This document shows positions 1-12,236 of a DNA stretch of 64,000 nt, piece by piece. This DNA comes from Peltaster fructicola. Taxonomy: Eukaryota; Ascomycota; Dothideomycetes. Under the pieces are notes generated by a model that ran no database searches, was not told the DNA's origin, and saw nothing but the letters and a program-made list of their open reading frames with translations. Numbering within the stretch: the stretch's first letter is position 1; each line of letters starts with the position of its first letter. The stretch lies in contig CP051139.1 in the NCBI GenBank assembly GCA_001592805.2, positions 3,162,001 through 3,226,000 of the forward strand, read 5' to 3'. The position numbers were made by a program, and so were the translations under genes.

Positions 1-101
1 CATGGTCGCCTGTGATGGCCTTGGACGGCGTGCGCTCCTGGCACCATCTGCTCGCTGACTTGTGGCTTCTTGCCTAGCATGCTGACAGCAGCAGTAGACA
101 T
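1..101 (-). CDS. N-terminal fragment of an unknown protein, cut by the window edge
   Basis: An ATG at 101 on the minus strand opens 33 codons with no stop before the window edge. The protein starts MSTAAVSMLGKKPQ and runs into a basic His/Arg stretch. The start is plausible because the leader just upstream (right) is A-rich. I do not recognise the product, and too little is present for a domain call. The adjacent gene PWP1 also lies on the minus strand, so this would be downstream of PWP1 in tandem. It could be a chance ORF. Confidence 0.35.
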   Translation of the reverse strand, partial: MSTAAVSMLGKKPQVSEQMVPGAHAVQGHHRRP

Positions 102-577
102 GATGCTGAAACGAAAGTGTAAAACTCAGCGAACAGGATCGACAGTCGTAGTAAGAGTAGGTTGCGATGGTATAGAGACCAAAGGGAAATAAAATCCTAC
201 CTTCTATTGTTACCTCAGAAGCTAGTGCTCACGACATGCCCTCTGCACGGCCAATTAGCAATATGGGCGTGCATGCTTAAGCTGTAATACTCGTTGCACC
301 GGCCTGGGCTCTCAGCTCAGGTCAGAAGATGGGACGCGTTAAATGATCCATCCACAAGGCTTGAAAAAGCTAGAAATGTGGTGCTGCAGGGGCGTGCTGC
401 GGGACGCCAGCGGCTTTCTGTGCTGCTAATTGTGGCCCAGGGCTGCAAGGTAACAATAAAAGGTTCCTTGCGCCCAAACAGCCACATAAAAACGTGCAGC
501 GTTCCGGCTCGCCGTTCGCGAGATGCAAAGCACGTGTGAATAGAAGGAAACTTTCGTGGCGTCGAAAGCGTGTCTAT
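102..577. other. Intergenic: PWP1 3' flank and probable promoter of the left-edge gene
   Basis: No credible gene is seen on either strand. A single ACGCGT hexamer sits at 334-339, about 230 bp upstream of the left-edge ATG. One copy alone is weak evidence for a cell-cycle box. Confidence 0.5.
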
Positions 578-2230
578 TCAATCCTCCTCCATCGACTCCC
601 ATCCGTCTTGGCCTGTCTCACCAATGTCACCATCGGCCTGCGTCTGTTCATCCTCTTCATCCTCTTCATCCTCTGCCTCGTCATCCTTGGCGAGTACAAT
701 CATTCTCTCCTTCCCGTCCGCGGCGACCTCAGGCAGTCGGACACGTGTTGCAAAGGCGTCTCTGACCGCCCTGTTAGTGCTTGTGTCCCACACTTGCACG
801 GCACCTTTGCTGCCAGCGACTGCGAGACGAAATGCGATGGCCTCGTCGGGCGCGAAATTCGTTGAGAAGACCTTACCAACGCCCAGGTCTCGTGAAACAA
901 TCATGCTGGGTCCCTGTCCTTCGACGACGCTCCAGATCTTGACTACTCGGTCTTGTCCTCCAGTCGCGAACATGCCGGGTACCACAGGATTGAGTGTGAA
1001 CGAGCTTAAGCTCTTCTCGTGCGCCTGCAGACGCCATGTAGGCTTACTCTGCTCCGGCGAAGTCGGCAACTTGCGTGTGTCGAAGCAATGCAGCACACCC
1101 TGCTCGGTGCTCACGTAGAAAGTATGTTCGACGAGAGGATCCCACTTCACCTGCTCTACATCGCTCTCCACTCCCCAGCGTGGTACCTTTGCTGCGGGTG
1201 CGCGCATATCTGCTGCCACAATGGTACGGTCGTACGAGCCAGAAAGTAGCACAGAAGCCTGTCTTGGGTGCCAAGCTATCGTGCAGACCTTGTCTGTGTG
1301 ATGACTGTACGACTGTGCGCACTTGCATGAATTGAGGTCCCAGAGTTTGACCGTCTGGTCAGCAGACGCACTACCTAGCAGGTTTGCATTGTGTCTGTTC
1401 GCCGCCAGCGACAAGACTGCATCAACGTGGTATGTCTCATTCGCTTTGTGTGCCTTTCTTTTCTTCTTTTTCTTTAGATCGTCCACCGAGGTAGGCAGCT
1501 CTTGCGTGTTCTGTCCCAGGACGACTGTTGGGTACATCGAATCGACAACGTCAAGGTCCCACAGCTCGATGTCTGGCTCCATGGTACCGACGGCTGCGAA
1601 ATTGCCTGCTTGATCTGCCTGGTTTGGTCGTGCGCTGACCCATTCGACACACAGTGGGATGGCAGGTAGCATGACATCGTGGTGAACGTAGAGGTTATCC
1701 TGAGCATCCTCGTACACATATGCCTCGAGGTGTGCGACTTCGTCCTCGATCCGCGCCGCGAGCAGCAGGTTATCTGTTGGTAGAATCTGTAATTCGTCTC
1801 GTTCCTCATCGTCCGAGTCTGCGTTCTCCGGAATTGTGATGTACGGATCTTCAGAGTTGTCATTATGGTATGCTAAGGACTTGATGTTGCCAACAATGCC
1901 TGCTGTGCCGTCTTCGTCTTCGTCTTCCTCATTCTCTTCGTCATCATCATAGTGGTCCATATCGTACTCTTTCAAATCATCGTCCTCTTCAACCGGGTCA
2001 AGCTCAATGCCCCCATCCTCGTCGTCCTCTTCTTCAGCCTGTTTCTCTGACTCGGCATCGCCGCTCAATGCGTTTCGTGCCGCCTCGAGATCTTCTCTGG
2101 CATCATCGAGCTCGAGTTTAGCCAATTTCGAAATTCGAGCGTATTCGTCCTCGTCGAAGACGTATTTCGTTGGGTAGGCGGCAGCATGGCCTCGCGGCAC
2201 CCACGCGGTTGCTGTGATCAGTGAAGTCAT
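578..2230 (-). CDS. PWP1: Periodic tryptophan protein 1 (PWP1), WD40 ribosome-biogenesis factor
   Basis: This is a single-exon gene of 550 residues. The ATG at 2230 was chosen because the protein then begins MTSLITATAWVPRG, the typical PWP1 N-terminus. The frame stays open upstream, but that extension looks non-homologous. Residues about 55-115 form a very acidic Asp/Glu tract. The second half carries WD40 blades, for example SADQTVKLWDLNS and GGQDRVVKIWSVVEG. The tail (last 50 residues) is again acidic, encoded by a short TCATCCTCT-type repeat. Family members act in the nucleolus in 60S ribosomal subunit assembly. The role here is inferred from homology by eye. No introns are needed. Confidence 0.93.
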   Translation of the reverse strand: MTSLITATAWVPRGHAAAYPTKYVFDEDEYARISKLAKLELDDAREDLEAARNALSGDAESEKQAEEEDDEDGGIELDPVEEDDDLKEYDMDHYDDDEENEEDEDEDGTAGIVGNIKSLAYHNDNSEDPYITIPENADSDDEERDELQILPTDNLLLAARIEDEVAHLEAYVYEDAQDNLYVHHDVMLPAIPLCVEWVSARPNQADQAGNFAAVGTMEPDIELWDLDVVDSMYPTVVLGQNTQELPTSVDDLKKKKKRKAHKANETYHVDAVLSLAANRHNANLLGSASADQTVKLWDLNSCKCAQSYSHHTDKVCTIAWHPRQASVLLSGSYDRTIVAADMRAPAAKVPRWGVESDVEQVKWDPLVEHTFYVSTEQGVLHCFDTRKLPTSPEQSKPTWRLQAHEKSLSSFTLNPVVPGMFATGGQDRVVKIWSVVEGQGPSMIVSRDLGVGKVFSTNFAPDEAIAFRLAVAGSKGAVQVWDTSTNRAVRDAFATRVRLPEVAADGKERMIVLAKDDEAEDEEDEEDEQTQADGDIGETGQDGWESMEED

Positions 2231-3851
2231 GCCTGAGAGCCTGCTAACAGGTGTGAGAATATGTCGTGGTTTTCTGCAGCGTGAAATATTTCTAGAATGT
2301 ACGGCTTCCCTGAACGGGAAAATCAGGTGTAACAAGACCTGCGCACTGACCATGAACGTCACCTATACTCTGCTGCGTCTTGTAGAGCACTCTATCATCG
2401 CACATCCTCGTGACGCCGTTACACAGCTTCAACATGGTTCGCACAATTATCACGCCAGATATATCGTCACTCTCCATCTAAGGATGCTTGCTGCGTGCAC
2501 GTCGCTGACGATCAACGAGCTTGTCCACTGACATGAACGAAGCGCTGCATAATGCTTAGACTCAAGGCAGACAATGAGCTTTGCTTCTCAGGACTGATGG
2601 ACGACTCAACAGATCCGGCTCCCCAGAGTCTGCTCAGTCCTCGGACTTTCGGACAATGAGCCTTCTCTAGGGGTTTGCAGAGATGTGCATCAATCCGCTC
2701 GTGGCCATCGTGTGAAGCCTACACTTCGCCATGCTGGAGTACCGCACCTGTGACCATCTGCTGCTTGCTATATAGCTTTTATGCTTCTTTGGATATGTGC
2801 TAGAGGTAGCTGATTACCGGCAGAGCTGAGACAGCCCTCCAAGAACAATGGTAAAGCATGTCTCCTACAACTACAGCTGTACGGCAGTCCAAGACATCGT
2901 TGGTGCAGTTCTCCCAGTATTGGATCATCCACATCGCCTCTTCGCATTGAAGAGGAGCCGCACGCACCTCACCCTTTTGCATGTAGCTTCTGGATTGCTG
3001 GCTTGCCCGGTGTCTCGCACGATCAATTGGCCTGTCCTGCGACCTCGCGGAATATCCTTGATGATACTCAATTGCGAAATTATAGGAATGACAGATGGAC
3101 AATACACCGAGCAATACGCACAGACGGCTATGCGTACCTACGATCACGACTTGCGAAAGCGTCAGCCCGGATCTAAGCACCAAGAGAGCAGTCAAATCCT
3201 TTGGTGTGCCCTCGCACTTTTCGCGAATCGCATTGACGCTATCATTGACGATCACTTTGCATTCTAGCTGGATGGCCAACGAACAGCACGCCACCACGGG
3301 CTAAGAGCAAGGAACCACTGTGCGATGGAGCCTGATCATCGCAAAGCACCATTGCGACAGGCACAATTTGGAAGAGGCGACTCGACTTCTTGCGGTTCGG
3401 GTTAGACAACGCTATGGCGAATGAGACATCGAGTCAGGCCTGTTCAACTTTTAACCGACAGTCAAGTTGCACGCTACGCGCTTGTTCATCTCATCTCCTC
3501 TTTCCCATACTACGCAGTAACGCCTGTGATGGGCTGGTACCTCACAGTATGGTCACAACACCAGATGCTAGACGTGTAGGATCCTGCTGCGCGCATGTCC
3601 TCGGGATGCAGATATATCGCCTGCGCTGGCTGTGGATACTGCTCGCTCTGTGAGTTCCTAACATCGATTGAAGCTATGCACTTCGGCCGTTCAGGATCCG
3701 CCGCGGACTCGAAGGATAGCACGGTTACTTGGGCACGGCCAGTGCAGATCGCCAGTAGGCTACTCGGTTCGGTATATCGCGAACCTGGGGTTCACTATAT
3801 GTACACCCTGGGTTGCCATCACTTTCAAGATCTTGTGCCACGCCTAAAATC
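2231..3851. other. Intergenic between head-to-head PWP1 and carboxylesterase
   Basis: The stretch holds the two promoters. A TATA-like CACTATATG lies near 3794-3802, about 50 bp before the esterase ATG. A minus-strand open frame near 2800-3303 follows an acceptor-like CTCTTAG and has a hydrophobic segment, but has no ATG start and overlaps an equally long plus-strand frame. I do not call it a gene. Confidence 0.4.
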
Positions 3852-5601
3852 ATGGTTGCCATTTTCCTCAGCTTACTGGTGGGCACTGCCCTGGCTAGCC
3901 CCCTGAACGAACGTCAACTGTTGCAGCCGTCTGTTAAGACCACCAACGGCACAGTCGTTGGATCTTACAGCTCTCTGGGTGTAGACCAATTCAATGGCAT
4001 CCCATTTGCCCAACCTCCGGTCGGCGACTTGCGACTGAAGCCGCCACAGCCTGTGAAGGCCAATTGGGGTACCATCCAGGCTACAGGAAGTCCCAAGGCC
4101 TGTCCGCAGTTCATCACACAGGTCAACGAGAGTGATCCCACTTCTGTTGCTCTTGCTAGCTTCCTCGACAACCAGGATGCTCAGTCGACCGTTGGCTTCT
4201 CTGAGGACTGCTTGACTCTCAACATCTTTCGTCCTACTGGAGCAACCAGCAACTCGAACTATCCTGTCGTCTTCTGGATCTTTGGCGGTGGCTTCGAGCT
4301 CGGCTGGGCGGGAATGTACGACTTTAACCAGTGGGTTCAGCAATCGATCCTGAACGGCCAGCCAATCGTCGCTGTCACAGTCGCTTACAGGTGAGAATGA
4401 ACTGGTTGTGGTTTGCAATCGTCGCTAATGCTTCTTCAGAGTCGGCGGATTTGGATTCCTCCCTGGAAAGGAGCTCGCAGATGAGCACTCCACCAATCTT
4501 GGCCTGCGTGACCAGAGGCTCGGTCTCGAGTGGGTCGCTGACAACATTAAGGCCTTCGGAGGAGATCCCTCCAAGGTCACCATCTGGGGTGAGAGTGCAG
4601 GTGCTATCTCAGTCTGCGATCACACCATCATCAACGGTGGAGACAACACTTACAATGGCAAGCCACTCTTTCGTGGTGCGATCATGAACTCAGGTTCTGT
4701 GGTGCCAGCCGACACTGTCAGAGCAGACAATGCGCAAGCAATCTTCGACACTGTGGCGCAGAACGCTAACTGTGGAACGGCTGATGACAAGCTCGCCTGT
4801 CTCCGAGCATTGGACTACGAGACGTTCCTTACCGCAACGGAGAGTGTACCAAACCTGCTCGGCCCTCGATCGCTGGACTTGTCTTACCTCCCACGGCCCG
4901 ATCCTGGAGACAACTTCTTCTCGACGTCCCCAGATGTGCAACTACTCAGTGGCAATTTCGCCAAGGTGCCTGTGATAATCGGTGACCTCGAGGATGAGGG
5001 AACGCTATTCGCCAGCTCGGTGACACTGCAAAACAATACCGAGCTGGTTGACTACCTGGCCTCATACTTCCCGTCTGATCCAAATGCACTGCAGGATGTC
5101 ACACAGCTCGCAGCACTTTACCCAGACAATCCATCTGGAGGACAACCAGACGGCTCACCTTTCGGCACTGGACCGCTGTACAACACATATCCCGAGCAGA
5201 AACGCTTAGCAGCGATCCTTGGTGACATTACATTCACCCTCACACGACGTGTGTATCTTGACGGTCTCACTGCACGAGGTGTCACTGCCTACAGCTACAT
5301 GGCAGACTACTTGGCCGGAACTCCATTCCTCGGTACATTCCACGGATCAGACTTGCTTGTGCTGTTCAATCAGTTGACAACCTTGTCATTCCCACACAAG
5401 TCATTCCAGAACTACTACCTTAGCTTCATTGCTACCCTTGATCCAAATAGCAATTCTCAAGGACAGACGACCTGGCCGACATACTCAAGCACGAGACAGA
5501 TCGTCAACTTTGGTGGCAGTGCCATCTCCGTTATCACTGATAACTTCCGCAAAGCAGTCTCTGACTACCTTAGCACCAAGGCTAATGTGCTCAAGGTTTA
5601 A
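3852..5601 (+). CDS. Secreted type-B carboxylesterase/lipase
   Basis: There are two exons, 3852-4390 and 4440-5601 (49-bp GTGAGA...CAG intron), giving 566 residues, normal for the family. The ATG at 3852 opens a signal peptide, MVAIFLSLLVGTALASP. The motif EDCLTLNIF (type-B signature 2) is present. The nucleophile elbow GESAG places the catalytic Ser near residue 232. Splicing joins AYR to VGGFGFL, a conserved family stretch. The acid is probably the Glu in LEDEGTLF, and the His lies in TFHGSD. The family hydrolyses carboxylic esters outside the cell; the natural substrate cannot be told from sequence. Cholinesterase-like or triacylglycerol lipase annotations are equally possible. Confidence 0.93.
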
Positions 5602-5823
5602 TGGAGAGTAGCCAGTATGATAATGGTTATGACAGTAGCAGACATGTGCTCTTCACGTATCGTCAAATAAGAAACTTCAACTTTACAAGATCATCTTTGC
5701 ATTGTGCTACAGCTTTTGATACATGCAAGCCAGAGCATCCATCATGCTGTGTATTACCTACTTGTGTGTTGTCGTGTCAAGACATTATTATGTTCGTAGC
5801 GGGCCGTGTGACTGACACCATAT

Positions 5824-6986
5824 CTACTTGCCAGCAGCAAGAGTGTAACCGCCATCCACAGTCACGATTTGACCGTTCAAGTACTGGTTGGAAGCGACAA
5901 ACAACACAGTGGCGCCCATGTCGCGATCGTTGCCTGGTCTCGCAGCTGGTACTTTGTCTGCATACTTGTCCTTTGGAATGTGAGACTTGGAGTTCTCGTT
6001 AGAGTCCCCAGCAGTCATCTATAAGGTATCAGTAATGGTCGTTGCAGACGGCACTTGCATACCTCCGATGGAAAGACGCCTGGTGCGATCGAATTGATTC
6101 TGATCTTGATGCCGTTCTCAGCGACATGGTTCGCAAGCATTCTTGTGAGATGAATGGTGGCGGCCTTGGAGGCGTTGTACTGTGGGTGATGCTGTGCGGT
6201 CTTTACTTGACCAGATATGGAAGAGATGTTGATGATTGTGCTGCTCCACTTTGGAGTACTTTCTGATGCCTTCGATAGCAGTGGCAAGAAGGCAGTGCTC
6301 ATGAAGTAACACTGAGAGACATTGGTCCTGTAAACAGCGTCCCAATCTTCGAATGTGGCATCATCGGTCTCAAACATCTTCTCCTTCATCTCCTCTGCGG
6401 TCTTGGCCTCGGTCTCGACCGTTGTTGTCGAGATACCAGCGTTGTTGATGAGGATATCGAGATGTGGCTCCTTCTTGGAGATCTCAGAGTACAGCTTCCT
6501 GATCTCATCTTTGTTGGTGACATCAGCTTGAATAGCAGTGATTTCACCAGCAATGCCCTTGTTGTATGTCTCCACGACTCTGTCGAGCTTCTCTTCACGT
6601 CGACCAACAATGTACACCTTCGCGCCGTTGACAGCCAGAGCTTGAGTGGCCATCAAACCGATACCTGTCGCACCACCAGTGATCAGGGCGACCTTGCCTT
6701 TGACATTGAAGAGTGTGTCGAGCTTGAACTCGTCATTGTTGTGAGCCTGTGGATCGCTGCTTGCCATGTTGCGTTCTTGTTTGATGCTGGATGTTGAGAA
6801 GTGGTGATTGAGCTGTGAGAGTCTGTTGGTAGGTTGTGCACGAGGTGGCAGTGTAGTTGACATGAAAGAGGAGGAAGTCCAATGGTAGGAAGGTGCAACT
6901 CTCGCTGATGTCACGATTGTGCTGCTATGATGTAGTCGAAGACTTCTACACGCTGCTGTCCGCGAAGTGGGTATCACAGACATCAT
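5824..6986 (-). CDS. Short-chain dehydrogenase/reductase (classical SDR, 3-oxoacyl-ACP reductase-like)
   Basis: The exons are 6986-6063 and 6018-5824, joined across a 44-bp intron (GTATGC...TAG), giving 372 residues. The NAD(P) site TGGATGIG is at about 103-110. NNAG, INISSISG (catalytic Ser) and YNASK (catalytic Tyr/Lys) follow in order, and the C-terminal VDGGYTL is typical. The first about 70 residues are Arg/Ser/Thr-rich, nearly free of acidic residues, and end in HHFSTSSIKQER, like a mitochondrial presequence. An internal ATG at 6767 (MASSDPQ) would give a 299-residue form of ordinary SDR length. The substrate is unknown; fungal relatives are often named rhamnolipid-type 3-oxoacyl reductases. 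The translational start is the least certain point. Confidence 0.9.
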
Positions 6987-7444
6987 GATCCTCTGTAGAT
7001 GGAGTGAAGGAGCGCTTACCTTTGCACACGAGGGTGTGGCAGCTCAATGAAGTGCGATGGCACATCATGATGGCATGTCAACATCATCACACCCATTGTC
7101 TTGGCGGCGAAGATGTGCATTGACCACGGCCACCGTTGTTCACAAATGAGGTGCATTGAGATGTCGATTTGCTACACATGTTTATGCAACCACTACTACT
7201 ACTACTAGAAGATGTACAATACTTCGCTCTCGACACACCGGCCTGTAAAACTTCCCATATACATATCTCTTTCTCGGGGTGCAGTATCGCAGAGCAGAAC
7301 AAACAGGAATGGTATCATTGTAGAGAGCAGAGCTCAACGACAGGCGTAAAACGCTCGACTGTGATTAAACAAGAAGGAAAATCTGTGCAAAGTCCTTGGG
7401 CATTATGCGGGAGGGATCGATGGTGCATAGTCGTAGATAATGCT
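6987..7444. other. Intergenic: SDR promoter and MSB1 3' flank
   Basis: No gene is seen. A short (CTA)n microsatellite of about five units lies near 7191-7206. Confidence 0.6.
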
Positions 7445-10400
7445 TCAACGGCGAAGGCTGTGAGGACCGTTGTCCATGTTGCCAGTCAGCTCTGCAACAC
7501 GTGCCTTGATGCGCGCAACACGAGACTCGATAGCTGCAGTAGTGTTAGCATGATCGTTGCAGTTCATCTGTATGATATACTCACTCTCTTCTCCGCTTGT
7601 CTCTCCATCATCAGTTCGGCCACTTTCAGTAGGGCGGCTGACTGTGCTTGTATCCTCACTCGCACGAGTGTTTGCTGCTCGGCGAGCTGCATTTTCGCGA
7701 ATACGCTCCCAGCGATCCTTGGAGGAGTCCACCGTGGGCACAACGGGAGCAATCTCCTTGTGCTCTTCCATGGTCATCTCGGACTGAGCATCGTCAACTG
7801 ATTCAACTCGCGAGTGAGAGGAATAGTAGCCATCAGAGACTGGTGGTGGTGGCGGTGCGATGTGTTCTAGCTGGGTAGATCTTGGACTGTAGCGAGCAAT
7901 GGTTGGTGGCTCAGCAGCGTCCTCAAAGTCTGCAGAATCGCGAGGTGCTACTGCTGGCATGTCCTCCATTGGTCCTTGGTCGAAGCGTGAGAAGGCAAGA
8001 TCAGCATCGCGCTGGTCTTCACTGTCGACACGGCTCAGACCCGCTGAAGAGCTGTTGTATTGACCTTGAGAAGCAGGCATTATGGGTGGAGCCAGCTCAG
8101 GCTCGTCGGTCTGTGAATGAGTCTCCTCGTGCTGGGCTGGGAGCAGCTTTCGGTTCATGACTGCGTCGTTTGCAGCACTGAGAGCACCAGGGTTGACGTC
8201 CTGCGAGCGACGACGATTGCTCTTGTCCTTGTTGCGGGTGAAGAACTTCTTCAATCCACCAGTGCCAGAAGACTTCTTCGCCTTGCCGCTCTTCGTTGAT
8301 TCTGGGCTCACGGCACGACCCTGCAGCGCCATCTTGGCTGCGAGGATTGCTGGGTTCACATATGGCACAGCTTCCTCTTGTGCAGATGTATGCTCACCCC
8401 GATGGCGCAGAGCTGGATGTTCAGCTTGTGGACTGGGCGTAGGCTGCCCGAAGTCTCTCGTGATTGGAGCGTGATCAGCTACACGTACAGCCTCAACATG
8501 TTGTTGAGAGGGAGCCTTCTGTATAGGCTCAATATACTGTGGCGCAACCACTGGTTCTGGAACATAAGGAGCAACCTCTGGGATATATGCCTGCTGCTGA
8601 GAAGCTGTCTCAGGAACCCAGGTTTGCTGCTGAGTGACAGCATCTGGGAGATGTGCTTGCTGCTGAGGAAGTGCTTCTGGGATGTGTGTTTGCTGCTTGG
8701 AAATAGGCTCGGGTACTGCCTCATGCTCGATTGATGCTTCAGGAGCAGTCTCGGCCACGACCTCTTCAGCCCGGGGTTGCACTGGCTTGCTCAGGTTCGT
8801 GTGCGAGCCATTCTGTGCGTAACTGAAGCTATCTGCAGGACGAATCAGGCTCTCAGTGCTGATGGCTTGACCAGTACCGGCCAGGTTGCTTCCGAGATAC
8901 GCAGATCGAATCGTACTCTTATCGTAGGAGTTCGCCCATTTCATGGCAGGTCCAGCTTCAGATTGCAAGCCCATGGTCATTGTGCTGTTGGTCTTAGTGG
9001 CTACACCTTCGTCCATCCTGCCACGACGGCTGGGAGAAGTGACAGTCGGACTATCGTTCTTACGTGCGAGTTCCGCAGCAGCAGCCTTGATTTTCGCTTG
9101 TTGATCAACGCCAATGGTCAACCTATTCGCTTTGGCGTTGGTTGTTTGCTGGGGTACTTGTGGGACTGGTGGTGGTTGTTGAGGCCTCTTGTTGGTAGAC
9201 TTGCCACGACCGAGCTTGCTTCGTCTTGTGAAGCTGAAACGACTCTTCTTCTCAACAACCTGTGCACCTTCGAGAGGGTCTGGAGATGCGCCTTTGACCT
9301 GCTCTTCCATAATCAGCCATCTGCCGTTCATGATACTGGTCTCGATCAGTGCACAGCGGCCAAAGACAGCCTTGCGGTCGTTGGGTTCTTCACCAGCCAA
9401 GCTGGTCATCCACACCCACCAGAAAGCATCATCCAGCTCGACAGATGTGATAGCAGCGAGCTCGCCAGGTGTAACGTCCTCGTCAACGTCTGTACCGCTC
9501 ATGATCGAAGGAGTCTGCGTACGACTGTTGATTGGTGGTAGAACCTTATCCGGTGGCAGAAGCATGGTAGACGGCGACTTGGAAACCTCGTCTTGGAAGC
9601 CAGAAGAGAGGAAGTCTCCCCATGATGGAGTTGTTGGACGATCGATGTCAGCGTTGCGAGAACGTGGTGAAGAGCTCATCGCAGAATCAAGAGCTGATGC
9701 GCCATTTGTTCTGGATGGAGAGGTTTGGAGCTCAGAATTGATGTCGCTGAAGCCCATGTTGGTAAACGATGACCATGTCTCGTCCGGCTTGGCCATACGA
9801 TGTCGTGATCGTGCCACGGCCGAGGAATTGGTCGAAGCGATGGCGTACAAGACACGCTTGCACTCGTCTGTGAGCGCATCGACTGGATCATCGAACTCCG
9901 AGTATTCTCGCAGAACGCGGTCGTTCTGGCGATACTCAAAGTGCTTAGCTCTTCGGAGGAGCGAGAATGGCGAAGGCGATACCTGGTCCACGACCATGAC
10001 CACACGTGGCGTCGTCCGCTGCAACAGTGCTGGTGCCTCTGGAGGATACTCCGTCTGTGCAAGCAAGGCTTGCAGCGATCTTGGTATGCGCTCGATGACA
10101 TTCATGGACGGGTCCACATCTGGCGACAGGGATCGTAGATAGGCGAAGAAAAGATGGCTAGAGGCGTCGGCTGCACTGCTCCATGACTTGTAGCCACCTT
10201 CGAAACCCTTGCCTCCATCTGAGTGCTCGAACGCCCACCAGCCCGCTAGCCTGGACAGCTTGCGTCCTCCCAGACCGTTCATCTTGCCGTGTGCAGCGAC
10301 TGCAGCAATCAAATCGAAGAAGTCGACGATGATGTTTGTTCGAGATTGCGAATCCGAGCCCAACGGAACGAATGTATCGAATGCGTTGCGTGCCATTCCT

Positions 10401-10885
10401 GCTTCTTTCTCTCCTAATTGGAAGGACTCATACACTGACCACGAGACAACACCTCTTGGCATTCGACTCCAGCACCATTTGAGTATGCTGCAGAGTACTG
10501 TGGGATTTGTGAGACGCAGCTCTTGCTGGAGACTGGCACCTCGATATTGCTGAGCTCCGGAAGCGTTCGTCTTGAAGAAGTTGTTGATGAAAGATCGCGC
10601 AGGGCTTGGGTCTGAACTCGGTCGGAATGGCAGAAGGAGGAAAGGTGAATCCAACGCCTCAGCTGGTAATAGTTAGTGGTGTTCTCACACGTGTAACCGT
10701 TGTAACTCACCTCGCAGCTTCATCTCGGCCGTCACAGAGTGGACAAGCTCTTCAATCTCTTCCGGGAGCACTTCAGCACTTGTCCATGTGCTCTGCCATC
10801 TTGCGCGGACTGGTGCAGGTGCTGCGCCATTAGTGAGCTCATCCGGCTTGACCTTGGACTGCTTGTTTCGTTTGAAGAAAGGCAT
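7445..10885 (-). CDS. MSB1: MSB1/Mug8-domain morphogenesis protein
   Basis: The exons are 10885-10711, 10662-7585 and 7533-7445, giving 1113 residues. The start MPFFKRNKQSKVKPDEL and the following SPFLLLPFRPSSDPSPARSF block are typical of the fungal Msb1/Mug8 domain, which fills about the first 480 residues. The remainder is low-complexity and basic. It includes four or five QQQ-x-x-(I/L/V)PE repeats at about residues 713-760. Yeast Msb1 is a RhoGAP-like adaptor acting with Cdc42/Bem1 in bud emergence; Mug8 is its fission yeast relative. The intron 7534-7584 has GTGAGT, a GCTAAC branch site and CAG, but is 51 bp long and stopless, so retention would keep the frame. The role in hyphal polarity is inferred. 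Confidence 0.92.
8560..8710 (-). repeat. In-frame minisatellite in MSB1 (QQQ-rich, unit about 36-39 bp)
   Basis: Four to five imperfect tandem units are visible on the plus strand around the recurring TTGCTGCTGAG core. They encode QQQTHIPEA, QQQAHLPDA, QQQTWVPET and QQQAYIPEV. The units diverge by several bases each, so the array is not recent. It lies inside the disordered half of the protein. Confidence 0.75.
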
Positions 10886-12236
10886 CTTGGAAGGTAGATG
10901 TGTATCACACGTTCCCGGCTCTTTCGATGATGCTCCTCAGACGAGCGCGTCGAGACAGATCGGCGCGATTAAGCTGTAGTACCGCGAGAATCAATATTAG
11001 GATAATTTGCGGGTTTGGTCGTGATTCTAGATGGTTCGCGGCCGTCCCTCAGGCGCGTCGGTGTGGATCGAAAGTATCAATCAATGATGGGCGACGCAGT
11101 CGCTATGTTGGCGAAAGGAATGTCAATGGAACAAGAGCAAGGATTAACGAGAGTGTTATGCAGAAAAGAGATGTGTAGAGAACAGGGATGTCCGGACAAG
11201 CTGCTCGAGCGCTACGTACAGCAGCTGCTTGCCAGCAGATGTTGCATGCGAGCAGTGCTGTCAATAGAAGGGGTAATTCTGGGAAGAAATGTACTGCTGC
11301 TGCTGCTCAGGGTCAATGCACATGGGACACCTTGTTTAGCGCGTTATGTTTTAGAGGCTATCCAAGGAGAGTGTCGAGACGATTCAAGGCTAATCAGTTC
11401 ATAGCGTTCCACTTGATATATGAGGATCTCCTAATTTCCAATTGACGCGGGAGTGAAGAGACTGATGGCTGTCCCACGCTTTCGATTGGAACCTAGCCAT
11501 CAAGTTCGATTATCAGAGTCGAGCCATACGATGATCGATGATGTTTCATTGATGCTGTCTGCGCCACGTAGGCAGGACACACATGGCACGTCCTCCACGA
11601 ATCGGCGCGAACAACAAGGAGGAGCTACTAGTCGTCCAGTCCAGCAGATCACGCTGCACCCATCTCTATCACATCACGGCTACCAGCATAAACAATGCAA
11701 GATGGCTTCCGACTGTGCATGCAGGTGGATCACGGCAATGCATCGTCGAAGCTTCTTGGCACGGAAGGATTTCCTGGGATGCCGCACATTTCACTTCATT
11801 TCATGTCATGTCGTGCCTCGTACGACAAGTTGATCTGCATAGTCTCGATGTTATCGAGATGACTAGCCTGAGCGTTGATAGCTGTGCTTTCTGTGGTGTC
11901 TCTACTATGCATGCTTGGGACGAGTGCTGCGCAGATCATCCTGCCACAAGCGCAATCTTGTGATGTATGTGCATGATGGTGCATCGCGCTCGAGCTGCCA
12001 ACCAGTTCGCATGTGCTGTGTGAGAATTTTATGGTTCGCGGTAGTTCGTGATGTCCAGCGCCATGGATTTGTCTTATGAAGGACAGGACACACCCATGTC
12101 CATGGGATCCACTTGGAAGGTCGTGATGTCATGCAGAAGGTGCTCATGCAAGGTTGATCTGCACAGCTTCACTCACCACCATCGTCCACGACAGCGCCGT
12201 GTTTAGATCCAAGAGAGCCCTGCCACAACCGCCAAG
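10886..12236. other. Intergenic between head-to-head MSB1 and the DUF3140 gene
   Basis: About 1.35 kb carries the promoters of both flanking genes. Several open frames of 60-130 codons exist on each strand, but they lack domain character and splice logic. I see no credible gene or repeat. Confidence 0.55.

Noticed and set aside
2800-3303. Minus-strand 165-codon frame overlapping a 139-codon plus-strand frame
   Set aside because: No ATG start, no recognised domain, and competing frame of similar length on the other strand.
3873-4418. Minus-strand 181-codon frame antisense to the carboxylesterase
   Set aside because: It mirrors the coding strand's base pattern; no independent evidence of a gene.
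9189-10142. Long plus-strand frame (317 codons) inside MSB1
   Set aside because: Antisense shadow of a well-supported gene with low-complexity Ser/Arg content.
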